A DNA stretch of 64,000 nucleotides from Mantamonas sphyraenae. Its lineage: Eukaryota > CRuMs > Mantamonadidae. The translations under genes and the position numbers were made by a program. Location of the stretch: NCBI GenBank assembly GCA_026936335.1, contig JAPMXV010000019.1, forward strand, positions 124,001-188,000, given 5' to 3'. A model generated the notes under the pieces. The model did not search any database. It saw only the letters and a list, made by a program, of their open reading frames with translations, and was not told where the DNA came from. How positions within the stretch are numbered: the stretch's first letter is position 1; each line of letters starts with the position of its first letter. Shown piece after piece: positions 18,201-27,590 of the stretch.

Positions 18201-20838
18201 CGCCATGCCTGCCAGCGGCTCGCTGCCGTGCTCCACCTGCCTCACCTGGCCTTTGCTTCGCGTAAACTTGACAGTCTTGTTTGTGAGGACGTCTGTGTGT
18301 GTCACAGTCGCGTTTGCGACACCCTTGACAATGCGTCCCAGCTTGTCGCTCAAGAAGTCCGGCCACGACTCGCTCAGCAGCGGCCGTTCTGCCTTTGGCT
18401 TCTTGGGTTTGTGCGGAACAATGCGCATCAGCTTCACTCCTGTGGGCAAGGAGAGCACCTTGCTGGCCTTCGGGGCAGACGCACGCAGCTGCTCGATCGT
18501 TGCCGAGTCGAGTTTGGTCGTCGACTGGCTGAACCTTTGCGTCAGTGCATTTGATTCCTCGAATTTGTCCAGTGCTGCCAAAAACTCGTTCCAGGTATCT
18601 TGTTCCACATACTCCGTGGCATCGGCCTCTGCCTTGGCGCTTGACACCAGGTCCTGTTCTGCTTGCACCAAACGGCGGATGACGCATGCCCACTCCTCCA
18701 GCTGAGCACCATTCAGTGCGTCCAACACGTGTTGGACACCCATTGCTTGCAAAAGTGACCCGCACTCGATGGAGTCCTGCTCGAGGAACAGATGGAGGGT
18801 ACGCCCATGAACCATCCTGCGGCGCACAAAAACGCAGGTACGGCTGACACCGACAGATGGTCGCTCTGTCGGCTGTGCTTCCACTGCTTCGTGCACCAGA
18901 GCAATCACATCCCGCACGCGTGTTCCATGCGGGAATCGGCGAAGCAGGTCGGCCATGACTCCAGCTGCCCTCGGTGGCATGGCACGCATCGCTTCCAGGA
19001 GACACTCTGTGCCCTGGATGGACACCTCGTCCTCGCCCTGGCCGTCCAGGGAGCACGGATCCAGTGTCGTGTGGGTGAGATGTTCGGTCAGACGCTCGTT
19101 GACACGGTCCAGGGCAGCCGAACTAAGCACGGAGCACATGGCTCGGACGGTCTCAGCGTGCAGCTGGTCTCTCTCTGGCTTGCGCAACCTGCTCAACCCT
19201 GCGGTTTTGGTCACAGTTTTGAGATTCAGCAGACCGCCAGCTCGCACCATGTCCACCGCCTTGTGCGTCTCGCCCACCAGCGACATCGACACATCCAGAG
19301 TCGTCGAGCCACAGAGGATTGCGCAGACAAGCCTTTCGGCATGGTCGTCTTGGATCAGTCTGATGGCATCGCCTTGTGCGTTGACCCAAATACCGGCCCG
19401 AAGCACAGTCCCATCGTTGGTTGGGCACCACAGCAAGGTTTCACCGTCACAAGCATCCCGGAGGCACCTTGACGTTGCGGCAGTATGCTCAACAACCTTC
19501 ACGCCTCTCTGCTCGCACCTCTGCTTGACTGCAGTGTGGACGTGAGACACCGAGATGTCAAACTTGTGCGCAAGTTCGGCTTCCAAAACCAGTTCCCTCC
19601 TGTTGAACTGGGCCAGAGTCGTGTCCACCGAAGCCACGGTGTTTCTCTGGAGATAGAGTGTGACCGTGTCCGGAGCCATGTTGAATCGACCTCGCAACTC
19701 ATCCAGCTCGTCGCAAAAGGAATCCACGGCCTTGTCCAGCACTGATGACGATGAGGAGGAGGAGGAGGGAAGAAGAAGAAGAGGAGGAGGAGGAAGAAGA
19801 AGAAGAAGAGGAGGAGGAGGAGGAGGAAGAAGAAGAAGAGGAGGAGGAGGAGGAGGAGCTGGATGTGCTTGAGGTGCAGAGTGGCGTTGACGACCCTGCA
19901 GGTGCCCTGTCCAGGGGGGAGCTGGGTTTCGCGGGAGCAGATGCAGCTGCCATGTGGCGTACGATCATGTCTTCCACGTGCAACACACACAATTGCATGC
20001 AATCGTGCGTTTCGCCCGCTGACACCTGAGGCTGATTTGCACAAACTGGATTCCGCTTCTTCCCGCCGAACCCGTCGCCCATTTCGCGTGTGCTCAGACT
20101 GTCCGCCATGTGGACGACGGGACGCGTGTTGGGATCCGTGCGTTGGGTCATGTTGAAACAGGAAGAGACGTAGCTGCCCGGGATAGGGTGCCTTGGAGAA
20201 ACGCATGTTTCCAACTCGAACTTGCGCTCCGTTTCAGCCGAGAGCGTCTCGGCCAGAGCCGTCAACTGGTCACCCGTGTAGAGGCCGGTTTCAGTAACCC
20301 AACCGCAGTCGCGACACAGGGCTCCGCTCTGTGCTGCGTCACAAACTGCGCGTTTCAAAGCAGACGTTGCATTTTCCGTGTTGTGCGCGACGTCGGACGC
20401 ACTGTAGGCCGCTTCCATGATGATTGGGGTGGTGGTGATGATGGTAGAGTGTCGCTTGAACATGTGCAGAGTCTTCTGGGGGACATCATACACCCCGACA
20501 CCAGCCACCAGCGACAGAAGCGCACAAACCAGCTGGAACTGCAGCGCGCCCTCTGTGTCCACCCTGTACCGGGTCAAGGTGCTAATTGCATACCGCATCA
20601 GCCTCAGAACCACACGGAAATGCTCCTCCGATGCAATGGGAACCCGACAGCGATGCGATTTGCCTGTTGTATGGCACAGGAAGTGGAAGGCGGAAGCGTG
20701 AATTTGCACTCTCGGCGGTGATTTTCCGTTTGCCCTGTACTCGTCGTGTATCCAGGCGGCGTCCATCTCAACATCCGAAAGGTTGCAATTGTACTTTTTG
20801 GACGCGTCGCGACGGTGGTCTCCACGCGTGAGGACCAT
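15219..20838 (-). CDS. Fanzor (eukaryotic TnpB-like RNA-guided nuclease), giant form, one frame break
   Basis: The C-terminal 300 residues carry the TnpB/Fanzor RuvC order. GYDPGVYQHIG holds the RuvC-I Asp (codon about 16010-16008). LTHEPQTSKHSAYDC is the counterpart of the Fanzor DEyrTSkxCxxC segment and holds the RuvC-II Glu (about 15560). HKDRSAAINIA is RuvC-III, with its Asp at about 15404. The zinc ribbon looks decayed: one Cys is seen where CxxC is expected, and the second pair is absent near RWYVHDV. An acidic repeat (EEQEEQEE) at 17500-17370 sits before a helical region. The gene has two overlapping frames. 20838-19860 encodes about 330 residues with no known domain plus a long Ser run; from about 19745 down the frame shifts by one and runs 1,500 codons to the stop. 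The shift lies in a GAG/GAA repeat. Whole length would be about 1,870 residues, far above typical Fanzors. Family call is from motifs only. Confidence 0.75.
17370..17500 (-). repeat. Imperfect acidic tandem repeat inside the Fanzor gene
   Basis: The stretch is built of variants of TCCTGCTCCTCCAGCTCT on the + strand, coding Glu/Gln/Leu repeats (EEQEEQEEQEQ, ELEEQEEQ) in the protein. It divides the N-terminal helical region from the part leading to the RuvC domain. Confidence 0.85.
19741..19860. repeat. GAG/GAA trinucleotide microsatellite at the Fanzor frame break
   Basis: About 120 bases are almost pure GAG and GAA units on the + strand, interrupted by GGGAAG and similar phase slips. Read on the minus strand it encodes Ser, Leu or Phe runs depending on frame. 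All three frames are open across it, so a change of one base in copy length would join the two coding frames. Confidence 0.9.
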
Positions 20839-21131
20839 ACCTGGCACAGTCGCACGTTGGTTCTGCTCGGGCTGCAAACCCGCTGCTCAATCAGACGGCG
20901 AGCTAATACACGCCGGTGCAGCAGGTGAATAGAGGGGTGTGCGGCCAAGTGCATTGGAATCAACGGGTAGCCGCAGGTTCAGGTGATGGGGACGCACTAC
21001 CAGGGGATCCCAGTCTCCACGCTGGTATTGTCTTTTCCATGCAATGGGTACGAACCCAGGCGCGAGTGTGCACGGTAGAGACGTACGTAGATGACATGGA
21101 CGATTCGTACGACACTGAGTTCATTTCCAGG

Positions 21132-21166
21132 AGGGGTTGCAGCGGGTTTCAACCGCTGCAATCCCT
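21132..21166. other. Strong 14-bp stem hairpin upstream of the Fanzor gene
   Basis: AGGGGTTGCAGCGG pairs with CCGCTGCAATCCCT across a 7-base loop, with a single G-T wobble. It is the longest near-perfect inverted repeat noticed in the window outside simple repeats. It lies about 300 bp upstream of the Fanzor ATG and beyond the pyruvate kinase polyadenylation signal. Its role is unknown. Confidence 0.7.
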
Positions 21167-21239
21167 GCTGAGGGACTATAGATTGAGCAAGCACACCATG
21201 GAGCACCGACATGACAAGTACATGTGGCTGTTTCAATAC

Positions 21240-21245
21240 TTTATT
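21240..21245 (-). terminator. AATAAA polyadenylation signal for pyruvate kinase
   Basis: The canonical hexamer lies on the minus strand about 195 bases past the pyruvate kinase stop codon, a suitable place for 3' end formation of that transcript. Confidence 0.55.
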
Positions 21246-21438
21246 GCCCCTGTGCGTGTACCTGCAAAAGCGCGCTCAACTGCAACAAGCAAACAAGTGG
21301 AACCAAAGGCAGGGATTTTGTTGTGTCAAATGTCCGGTTTGAGGTCACATTCGTCACACACACACACGCACACACTGCTCTGCGGCCCACACACGAGCAC
21401 ATCACCCTTCTTCTGCTGCAACACACAATCTTGCTCGC

Positions 21439-21942
21439 TCAAGTCGAGGGCGACACCTGGACGACACGCAGCATGTTGATGCTGCCACTGACACCCTCGA
21501 GCAAGCCAGAGGCGACGACGACAATGTCGCCCTCGCGCACAAGACCGAGCTCGCGAGCCTTGTTGATGCCACGTTCAATGACAAACTCGGTGCCCTTCAT
21601 GCTCTTGGTCACATACGGGATGCAGGAGCGAGAGAGGAGCATCTGACGGGACGTGCCAATGCTCGGCGTGATGGCCATGATGGGGCACGAGGGACGGAAC
21701 TGCGAAATCAAGCGTGCGGTGTTGCCACTCTCCGTCAGCGCAATGATCAGGCTGGCCGCCAGATCAGAAGCCGTCTTGACACAGGACGAGCACACAGACT
21801 GGGGCACAGTCATTGGCAGTGATGCCTTGGCCAGCAGGTTGCGGTACAGGCGCGTGTAGTTGATGTTTGACTCGGCCTCCTTGCAGATCTTCACCATCGT
21901 GGCCACAGCCTCTACGGGGTAATCACCCTTGGCGGTTTCGCC

Positions 21943-21976
<34 letters not shown>

Positions 21977-23297
21977 CGAGTGGCAATCATGTCAGTGACC
22001 TGTGGATCCTTCAAATCCCCGTTCAGCAGCTCTCACCACTTACCTGAGCATGACGCAGTCAGTGCCGTCATAGACAGCGTTGGCGACGTCGGTGGCCTCG
22101 GCACGGGTGGGACGCGGGTTGTGGGTCATACTGTCGAGCATCTGGGTGGCAGTGATGATGGGTTTGCCCACCTGGTTGGCCTTGGCAATCATGGACTTTT
22201 GGAAAGTGGCCACACGCTCCAGGGGCACCTCGACACCCAGGTCACCACGAGCCACCATGATGCCATTGGCTGCCTCCAGGATGGAGTCGTAGTTGTCAAT
22301 GCCCTCCTGGGACTCGATCTTGGCGATGATCTTGATCTTGTTTTCCAGCACCCCCTCGATCTCGCGGATCTCGTTGATGTTGCTGGCACTGCGGATGAAC
22401 GAGGCGGCAATCATGTCCACGCCCTGTTCCACGCCAAACTCAATGTCCGCAATGTCCTTCTTGGTGAGGGCTGGCAGGTCCACCTCCACACCGGGCAGGT
22501 TCACACCTTTGGTGCCGCCCAGCATGCCACCGTTGATCACCACACATTTCACCTCCGTGTCCGTGACCTCCAGCACACGCATCTCGATGAGGCCGTCGTC
22601 CACCAGGATGGTGTTGCCCTCCTTCACAACTTTGGTGATGTTTTTGTACGAGATGGAGTTGCCCTCCGACGTGCCCTTCACCTCCTGGTTCGTGGTGAAC
22701 GTAAACGCCTGGCCCTCCTCCAGTTCCACCTCCTTCACGTCTCCGTCCAGCGGGCCCGTGCGGATCTCCGGACCCTGTGTATGCAGTGTTTTGACGCGCA
22801 GGCCGGAATCCGCCCCCCAAAAAGAGGGTTGGTTGAAAATGTGTGAGCCCTCTTTTCCCATTTGGTACAAGGCACCCTGCACGCTTGTCTCTTGCCCGTG
22901 TCACGCTCGACACTCTCTGACATGTGCATGCACACGTGACCGTATCATCCCACTTTGCACTCACCTTGGTGTCCAGCATGATGGCCACAATGGTACGCTT
23001 GTCAGCCTCGACCTGGCGGATGAGGCGGATCGTCTCTGCGTGGCGCTCCTGGTCACCGTGCGAAAAGTTGATGCGGCAGATGTTCATGCCGGCGTCAATC
23101 AGCTCGCCCAGCTTCTTCTCGTTCCACGTGGATGGGCCAATCGTGCAGATGACGCCCGTGCGGCACGGACGCTCGCTTTCCAGCTCCATGCTCATCGACT
23201 CCAGGTTTGTGAACGAGCTGTTGCCCGCCAGCAGCGACAGGTTGTTCGAGCTCGAAGAGCTTGCCGAGGAAGATTGAATGCTTGGAGAAAAGCTCAT
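21439..23297 (-). CDS. PYK: Pyruvate kinase
   Basis: Three exons (23297-22965, 22774-22044, 21943-21439) splice in frame to 522 residues, the usual length. The enzyme converts phosphoenolpyruvate and ADP to pyruvate and ATP in glycolysis. All hallmarks are present: [20 protein letters not shown] and [12 protein letters not shown] near the N-terminus, [13 protein letters not shown] and the lid (B) domain, then [18 protein letters not shown] with the catalytic Lys and metal-binding Glu. [15 protein letters not shown] and [20 protein letters not shown] follow, and [14 protein letters not shown] crosses into exon 3. The C-terminal domain ends [14 protein letters not shown] Ser/Asn-rich N-terminal extension of about 45 residues precedes the fold. 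The second intron ends in a pure (CA)n run directly before the acceptor AG. Confidence 0.97.
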
Positions 23298-23387
23298 GTT
23301 TGTTCCAACGAGGTTTTGGGTGGGTGGTGGAGCGAGGAGCAAACCCACCCGACAACTGAAAAGATGTTGCCCCAGCCCCAGACTGCC

Positions 23388-25367
23388 TCACCGTTCATCC
23401 TCTGGGATCCGCATGCGCAGATATTCCAAGAGAGCAGGGGTGCCCTTGGATAACACGGACCTGCGCATGCCCTTGATGGGATTCCCGTCGACAAAGAGGG
23501 CGCTGAGGGAGAGGAGGCCGAGTTGAGGCAGCAGAGTGGCAATGTTGTTGTTGCTGAGGTCCAGCGACTCCAGCTGGGACAGGTTGGTGATGGACAGAGG
23601 CACACGCTCAATGCGGTTGTTGGCAAAGCTGAGGGTGCGCAGGGAGGTGAGCTCGCAGATTTCGGGTTGGATCTCCGTCAGCGCGTTGAACGCCAGCGAC
23701 AGCGATGTGAGCGACGTGAGCCGGTACAAATCAAACGGAAGCATCATTTCGTCGTTTTTGTCCAACACCAGCGTGGTGAGTTTGCTCAGATCGCACAGGG
23801 GATCCGGAAGCGTGTAGAGGCGATTGAACGAAACGTCAAGATGTGTGAGCGATGCAAGGCTTCCCACACCAGGGGACACTGCCACCAGCTGGTTGTGAGA
23901 CACGTCCAGCTTCTCCAGTGCCGAGAGGTGCATGATGTCATCTGGCACCTCCCCCAACGCATTGCGACTCAGATCCAACGACACGAGGACGTCGGCACAC
24001 TCGCCGATCTCTGTGGGCCACACGCGCAGTTTCTGACCCTTGAAATCCAGTGTGGCCGTTTGCTGGTGCTTTGCCTTGCGAAGCTGGTCGTGTGCAGACT
24101 CGGCCTCGCCAATGCGCAGCTGATAGTCGTCGGCAAACACATCGTTGGAACTGCTGCTGCTGCTGCTGCCGCCGCCGAGGGACGAGGATGAAGACGAAGA
24201 TGACATTCCCAGTGCCGCTGCCACGGCGTTGTCGTGCGTTAACCGCGTTTTTAGATACTTGAGGATGCTTTCGGTGCCCTTTTCAATCACCGCGCGACGG
24301 ATGACCCGAAATGGGTTTGCTTCCACATTGAGGTTCTGCAAGCCAGCAATGAGAGAGATCTCGGGCTGGAGGTTGGAAAGGGAGTTGTATCCCAGGTGCA
24401 GGGTGACCAGCTGCTGCAGGTAGCCAATCTCTGGGGCAACGGTTTGCAATGCACACGATTGCATGTCGAGCATGGTCAGGCTGCTGATGGCACACAGTTC
24501 TGCAGGGAGCTCGGCAATAGGATTGTGGTTGAGCCACAACGCGGTGAGCGAAGGCAAACGCGTGGCCAGGCCGTCAGGAATCTGAGCCAGATTGTTGTTC
24601 CCGAGATCGAGGCTGTGCAGTGCGCGCAACGGAGCGCTGCGCACCAGAGGGGACAACGAGGCGATGCGATTGCCACTTGCACGCAGTTCAGCGAGGGCAG
24701 GCAGTGTGGTGACGGCAGAGTCGAGTGTGTCGAGGGCATTGTCACGAACGTCGAGGATCTGCAGGTCGACGAGTTTGCTCAAATCCGAAGGCAGCTCCTG
24801 CAGCTGATTGCTGGCCACGTGCAGCTCTTGCAAAGAGTGCAGATAGAGGACACAGTCGGGCAGGGATGTGAGCATGTTGTTGCTGAGCGCAAGGCGAGAG
24901 AGGTTGGCAAGCTTGGATAGCTCCCAGGGAAGGTCTGTGAGTTGGTTGTCACTCAAGCCAAGGTCTTTGAGAAATTCCAGCTTGCCCAAAGTGGACGGAA
25001 GGCTGCTGAGGGCGTTGTGGTCCAGATACAGCTGGACGAGCTCAACCAAGTGTTGGACACTTTCCGGCACGCTGGGGATCTGGTTGTGGGACAAATCCAG
25101 GAGTTTGCACCACCACCACTCCCACGGGCCCTCCACGTGTTGGATGCCACAGTGGCTGAGGTTGAGCTTGACCAGGTCGGTGGTGGCCCACACCGCATCG
25201 GGGATCGCAGTCAACTCCACGTTTTGCAGGTTCAACGAGTACGTCTCGGCGGCCATGCGCAGCTTGTGCTGCAACACCTTGGAGGACGATTGCATGGGGA
25301 CCGAGGTTGTCAAGACACAGTTGCGTTGGGTGACACTGCGTGGCGTGAGCAGCAAACTCTTTTTCAT
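23388..25367 (-). CDS. LRRC40: LRRC40-type leucine-rich repeat protein
   Basis: One exon encodes 659 residues from the first ATG (25367-25365). After about 45 residues the sequence is almost entirely leucine-rich repeats of the LxxLxLxxNxLxxLPxx type, roughly 20 in two arrays. A Ser-rich insert with a conserved break separates them, and ATLDFKGQKLRVWPTEIG restarts the second array. Both arrays close with the LRRC40 cap: NPFRVIRRAVIEKGTESILKYL after the first, and NPIKGMRRSVLSKG then LLEYLRMRI at the C-terminus. This duplicated-cap pattern is typical of LRRC40, a widely conserved protein of unknown biochemical role. The frame is open upstream to 25451, but only through non-ATG codons. Dad1 lies 89 bp upstream on the same strand. 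Confidence 0.86.
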   Translation of the reverse strand: MKKSLLLTPRSVTQRNCVLTTSVPMQSSSKVLQHKLRMAAETYSLNLQNVELTAIPDAVWATTDLVKLNLSHCGIQHVEGPWEWWWCKLLDLSHNQIPSVPESVQHLVELVQLYLDHNALSSLPSTLGKLEFLKDLGLSDNQLTDLPWELSKLANLSRLALSNNMLTSLPDCVLYLHSLQELHVASNQLQELPSDLSKLVDLQILDVRDNALDTLDSAVTTLPALAELRASGNRIASLSPLVRSAPLRALHSLDLGNNNLAQIPDGLATRLPSLTALWLNHNPIAELPAELCAISSLTMLDMQSCALQTVAPEIGYLQQLVTLHLGYNSLSNLQPEISLIAGLQNLNVEANPFRVIRRAVIEKGTESILKYLKTRLTHDNAVAAALGMSSSSSSSSLGGGSSSSSSSNDVFADDYQLRIGEAESAHDQLRKAKHQQTATLDFKGQKLRVWPTEIGECADVLVSLDLSRNALGEVPDDIMHLSALEKLDVSHNQLVAVSPGVGSLASLTHLDVSFNRLYTLPDPLCDLSKLTTLVLDKNDEMMLPFDLYRLTSLTSLSLAFNALTEIQPEICELTSLRTLSFANNRIERVPLSITNLSQLESLDLSNNNIATLLPQLGLLSLSALFVDGNPIKGMRRSVLSKGTPALLEYLRMRIPEDER

Positions 25368-25456
25368 TTTGTGAGCGACGGCCGGGAAAAGAGGCCGTTG
25401 GACGGATTTGCGCGCCAACACGGCGCCGTCCTGTCTGTACACGTGCTGCACACGTT

Positions 25457-25675
25457 CTACTGCGACACAAAGGCGGTGGAAGACATGGGAGTGGCCACGG
25501 ATTCGTGGAAGCCCGACCAGACCTTGCTGATCTTGTCAAACTCCTGGCCAACCTGCAGCAGTGATTCCAGGTTGCGGTTCAGCGTGGCCATGTTGCCCAC
25601 AATGTCCACAATGCCTTGGTTGATCTCACCCAGGATGTGCTGGCGCTCCAGTTCAAACTCTTGCTGTGCGTCCAT
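25457..25675 (-). CDS. DAD1: Dad1-like subunit of the DASH/Dam1 kinetochore complex
   Basis: A small single-exon gene of 72 residues starts at the ATG at 25675-25673. The sequence follows the Dad1 family closely: FELERQHILGEINQGIVDIV, then LNRNLESLLQVGQEFDKISK and VWSGFHE. The LNRxLE, VGxEF and LWxxF positions are the family's conserved core. Dad1 is part of the ring-forming DASH complex that couples kinetochores to microtubule ends, well studied in fungi and known patchily in other protists. Length matches fungal Dad1 (about 70 to 100 residues). No other DASH subunit is in the window. The short length makes the call less certain than for larger genes. It lies upstream of LRRC40 on the same strand, and is divergent from the SH3 gene at 26082. 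Confidence 0.75.
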   Translation of the reverse strand: MDAQQEFELERQHILGEINQGIVDIVGNMATLNRNLESLLQVGQEFDKISKVWSGFHESVATPMSSTAFVSQ

Positions 25676-26081
25676 GGCGGCTCTGTGATGTGTGTCGTGC
25701 GTGTGGCGCGTGAGAAGACGCAAAAGGTGGAAGCGCGCGTGTGTGAGCGATCGCCTCTTGACGTGTCAGTGCCTTTTCCGGCTGTTTCGTGCGCTGTCGC
25801 ATGTTCACATGCACATTCCCTGTGCTCCCATGTGCGTTTGTATGGAAACGGGTGTGGGGGGTTGGATGTCGTGCTTTGCGGCGAGGAGATGGGTTCGTAC
25901 TTTTCCAAGAGCGTGTTTCTTTGGTTCCCCGTTCGCATGCCTCACACATCGACACAGACGCAAAGTCGTTTGACCGTGTCCCATGCTTTCCTTCCACCCC
26001 ACGCACACACACACACACTCCCTCTCTGTGCATGAGACGGTGTGCTTGGGCCGAGGCAACCAATCCCCGTTGTGTGTGACC
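25676..26081. other. 406-bp divergent intergenic region between Dad1 and an SH3 gene
   Basis: GT/CA-rich sequence with no recognisable gene, RNA or clear core promoter motif. It must hold the upstream elements of both flanking genes. A pyrimidine/CA-rich patch lies at about 25990-26030 close to the SH3 gene start. Confidence 0.6.
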
Positions 26082-27444
26082 ATGTGGCTTCAGCGATTCC
26101 GCAATGCGGACTCTGTGCAGGAGTTCATGGCTGTCCACGAGGAGTTCCTTCTGAGGTAGGTTTGTGGACAAGGGTGAAGGTCGAAGAAAAGGAGGGGGAA
26201 GACCCATTATTCACTGGGTTTGCTGCTGGGTGACAAAAAACACAAGTTGACACGCCGCGACGCCTGGTACATGCACCACACGCATTGCACATTGGCACCA
26301 CGTGGGCACCCACCCATGTGTGCACTGTCCTGTACGACACGCGCGCATGTATGCAGGGAGGGACTCCAGGGGAGGGACGAAGGGGTGTTTGAGGACCTGG
26401 TGGCAAAGGCCGGGCTGCAACCACTCTCCACGTATGTAGATAACCAGCAAGGGGGCTACAGCAGCGGCAGCAGCAACAAAGAGGACAGTGATGACGTGCA
26501 GGTGCTTCCCGACGGTCAGACAAAATTCGCAATGGTAAGTGGGCACACGTGGGATGGAGAGAGGGCCACCAGAAAGGGCAATATCTCAGCGGTTTTTTAG
26601 CTTTTCGCCCCTCAGCAATGCTATGCGGCGTGCGGGGGAGTGCACGTGGGTCTGTGGCATATGACCAGAGACGGAATGTGCAGGGTGGGTGATGCACATG
26701 TTGACACATGCGTTCCCGGTACAGGTTTTGCACGACTTTGAAAGCGAGGCGGACAACGAACTGAGCGTTTGGGCGGGGGATGCGGTGGTGGTGCTGGCTA
26801 CGGCTGGTGAGAACGACGAGTGGAGCTTTGTGTGTGAACAAGAGGAGGCGGAGTACGGTTTGGTACCGACGAATCACCTGGGAGTGTTGGGAGAGGACGT
26901 GTGGGTGGATTCGGAGGCGGTTGAAGAGGAGGACGATCCAGGGCTGCTGCAGGACATGGTCAAGCTGCAAAGCGCATACGCAGCACACGAACATGCCAAG
27001 GCAGTCATGGCACAGGAGGCAAATCAGGCTCTGCAAGCCCTATTTATGCGCACAGTGCTTTCCCTCGCCACGCAATCGGCCGAAGTTTCGCGAGGCAACT
27101 CGTCGCCAAACCCATCGCCACGACGATTGGCACGACACACCTCCACCCCCGTGGGCACGGGCACACTCGACACATCCAGCAGCAGCACACGCAGCAGCAG
27201 TAGCACACGCTCGCAGCCGCCACCCAAGCCCGCACGGCCGTCCAGTCGAGGCGCGCGTCGTTCGCGTCAGGTGAGCACAGGCTCACCTCTGCTGGTGGAG
27301 ACAAAGTCGGTGGGCAGCGAGCCCGCCGTGGGAGAACTGCTCATGCGCACACCCAGTGAACAGGAGGAGGATGGCACCAGGAGTCCATCCAGTGGCGGTC
27401 GACGCGGAAGGTCACTGAGTCTGTTTCGTAGGGCCAAAGGGTGA
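26082..27444 (+). CDS. SH3-domain adaptor-like protein
   Basis: Three exons (26082-26155, 26357-26534, 26725-27444) splice in frame to 323 residues. The N-terminal 85 residues are helical (MWLQRFRNADSVQEFMAVHE) followed by a short Ser-rich linker. Residues of about 86-140 form an SH3 domain: VLHDFESEADNELSVWAGD (the ALYDY and DELSF elements), DEWSFV with the ligand Trp, and YGLVPTNHLGVL in place of GLFPSNYV. A helical segment rich in Ala follows, then a Ser/Arg/Pro-rich tail with PPPKPARPSSRG, which could itself be an SH3 ligand, and many SP/RS sites. This looks like a scaffold for endocytic or actin proteins, but no second named domain is visible. Family membership beyond SH3 is unknown. Confidence 0.77.
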
Positions 27445-27590
27445 GGAGATGTGGCGTGTGGTTTTGGGATGGGTGGAGACAACAAATGAACAGCAGTTCG
27501 CCAAGCCAAACGTCTGCTGTGGGAGTTGAGTCGTGCGCTGTTGCGCACAGCACTCGACAAGGTCTTCTTCTCAGGGGCGCAGTGGAGAGG

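Larger units (their letters stand above)
20839..21438. other. 600-bp stretch without a recognised gene, between Fanzor and pyruvate kinase
   Basis: The right part carries the pyruvate kinase 3' untranslated region; the left part should hold the Fanzor promoter. The only structure seen is the hairpin at 21132-21166. Short frames exist but show no family similarity and no repeat of the neighbouring coding style. No terminal inverted repeats marking element ends could be found by eye. Confidence 0.6.

Noticed and set aside
20990-21240. tRNA or small nuclear RNA gene around the hairpin
   Set aside because: GGGTACGAACCC and the long hairpin recall RNA arms, but no complete cloverleaf or conserved snRNA sequence could be assembled.
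15071-21245. Inverted repeat TACTTTATT as terminal repeats of the Fanzor element
   Set aside because: Only nine AT-rich bases match (15071-15079 and 21237-21245), and the right copy is the pyruvate kinase AATAAA signal; chance is likely.
21929-22846. 305-codon plus-strand frame
   Set aside because: Exact antisense of pyruvate kinase exon 2 and no independent similarity.
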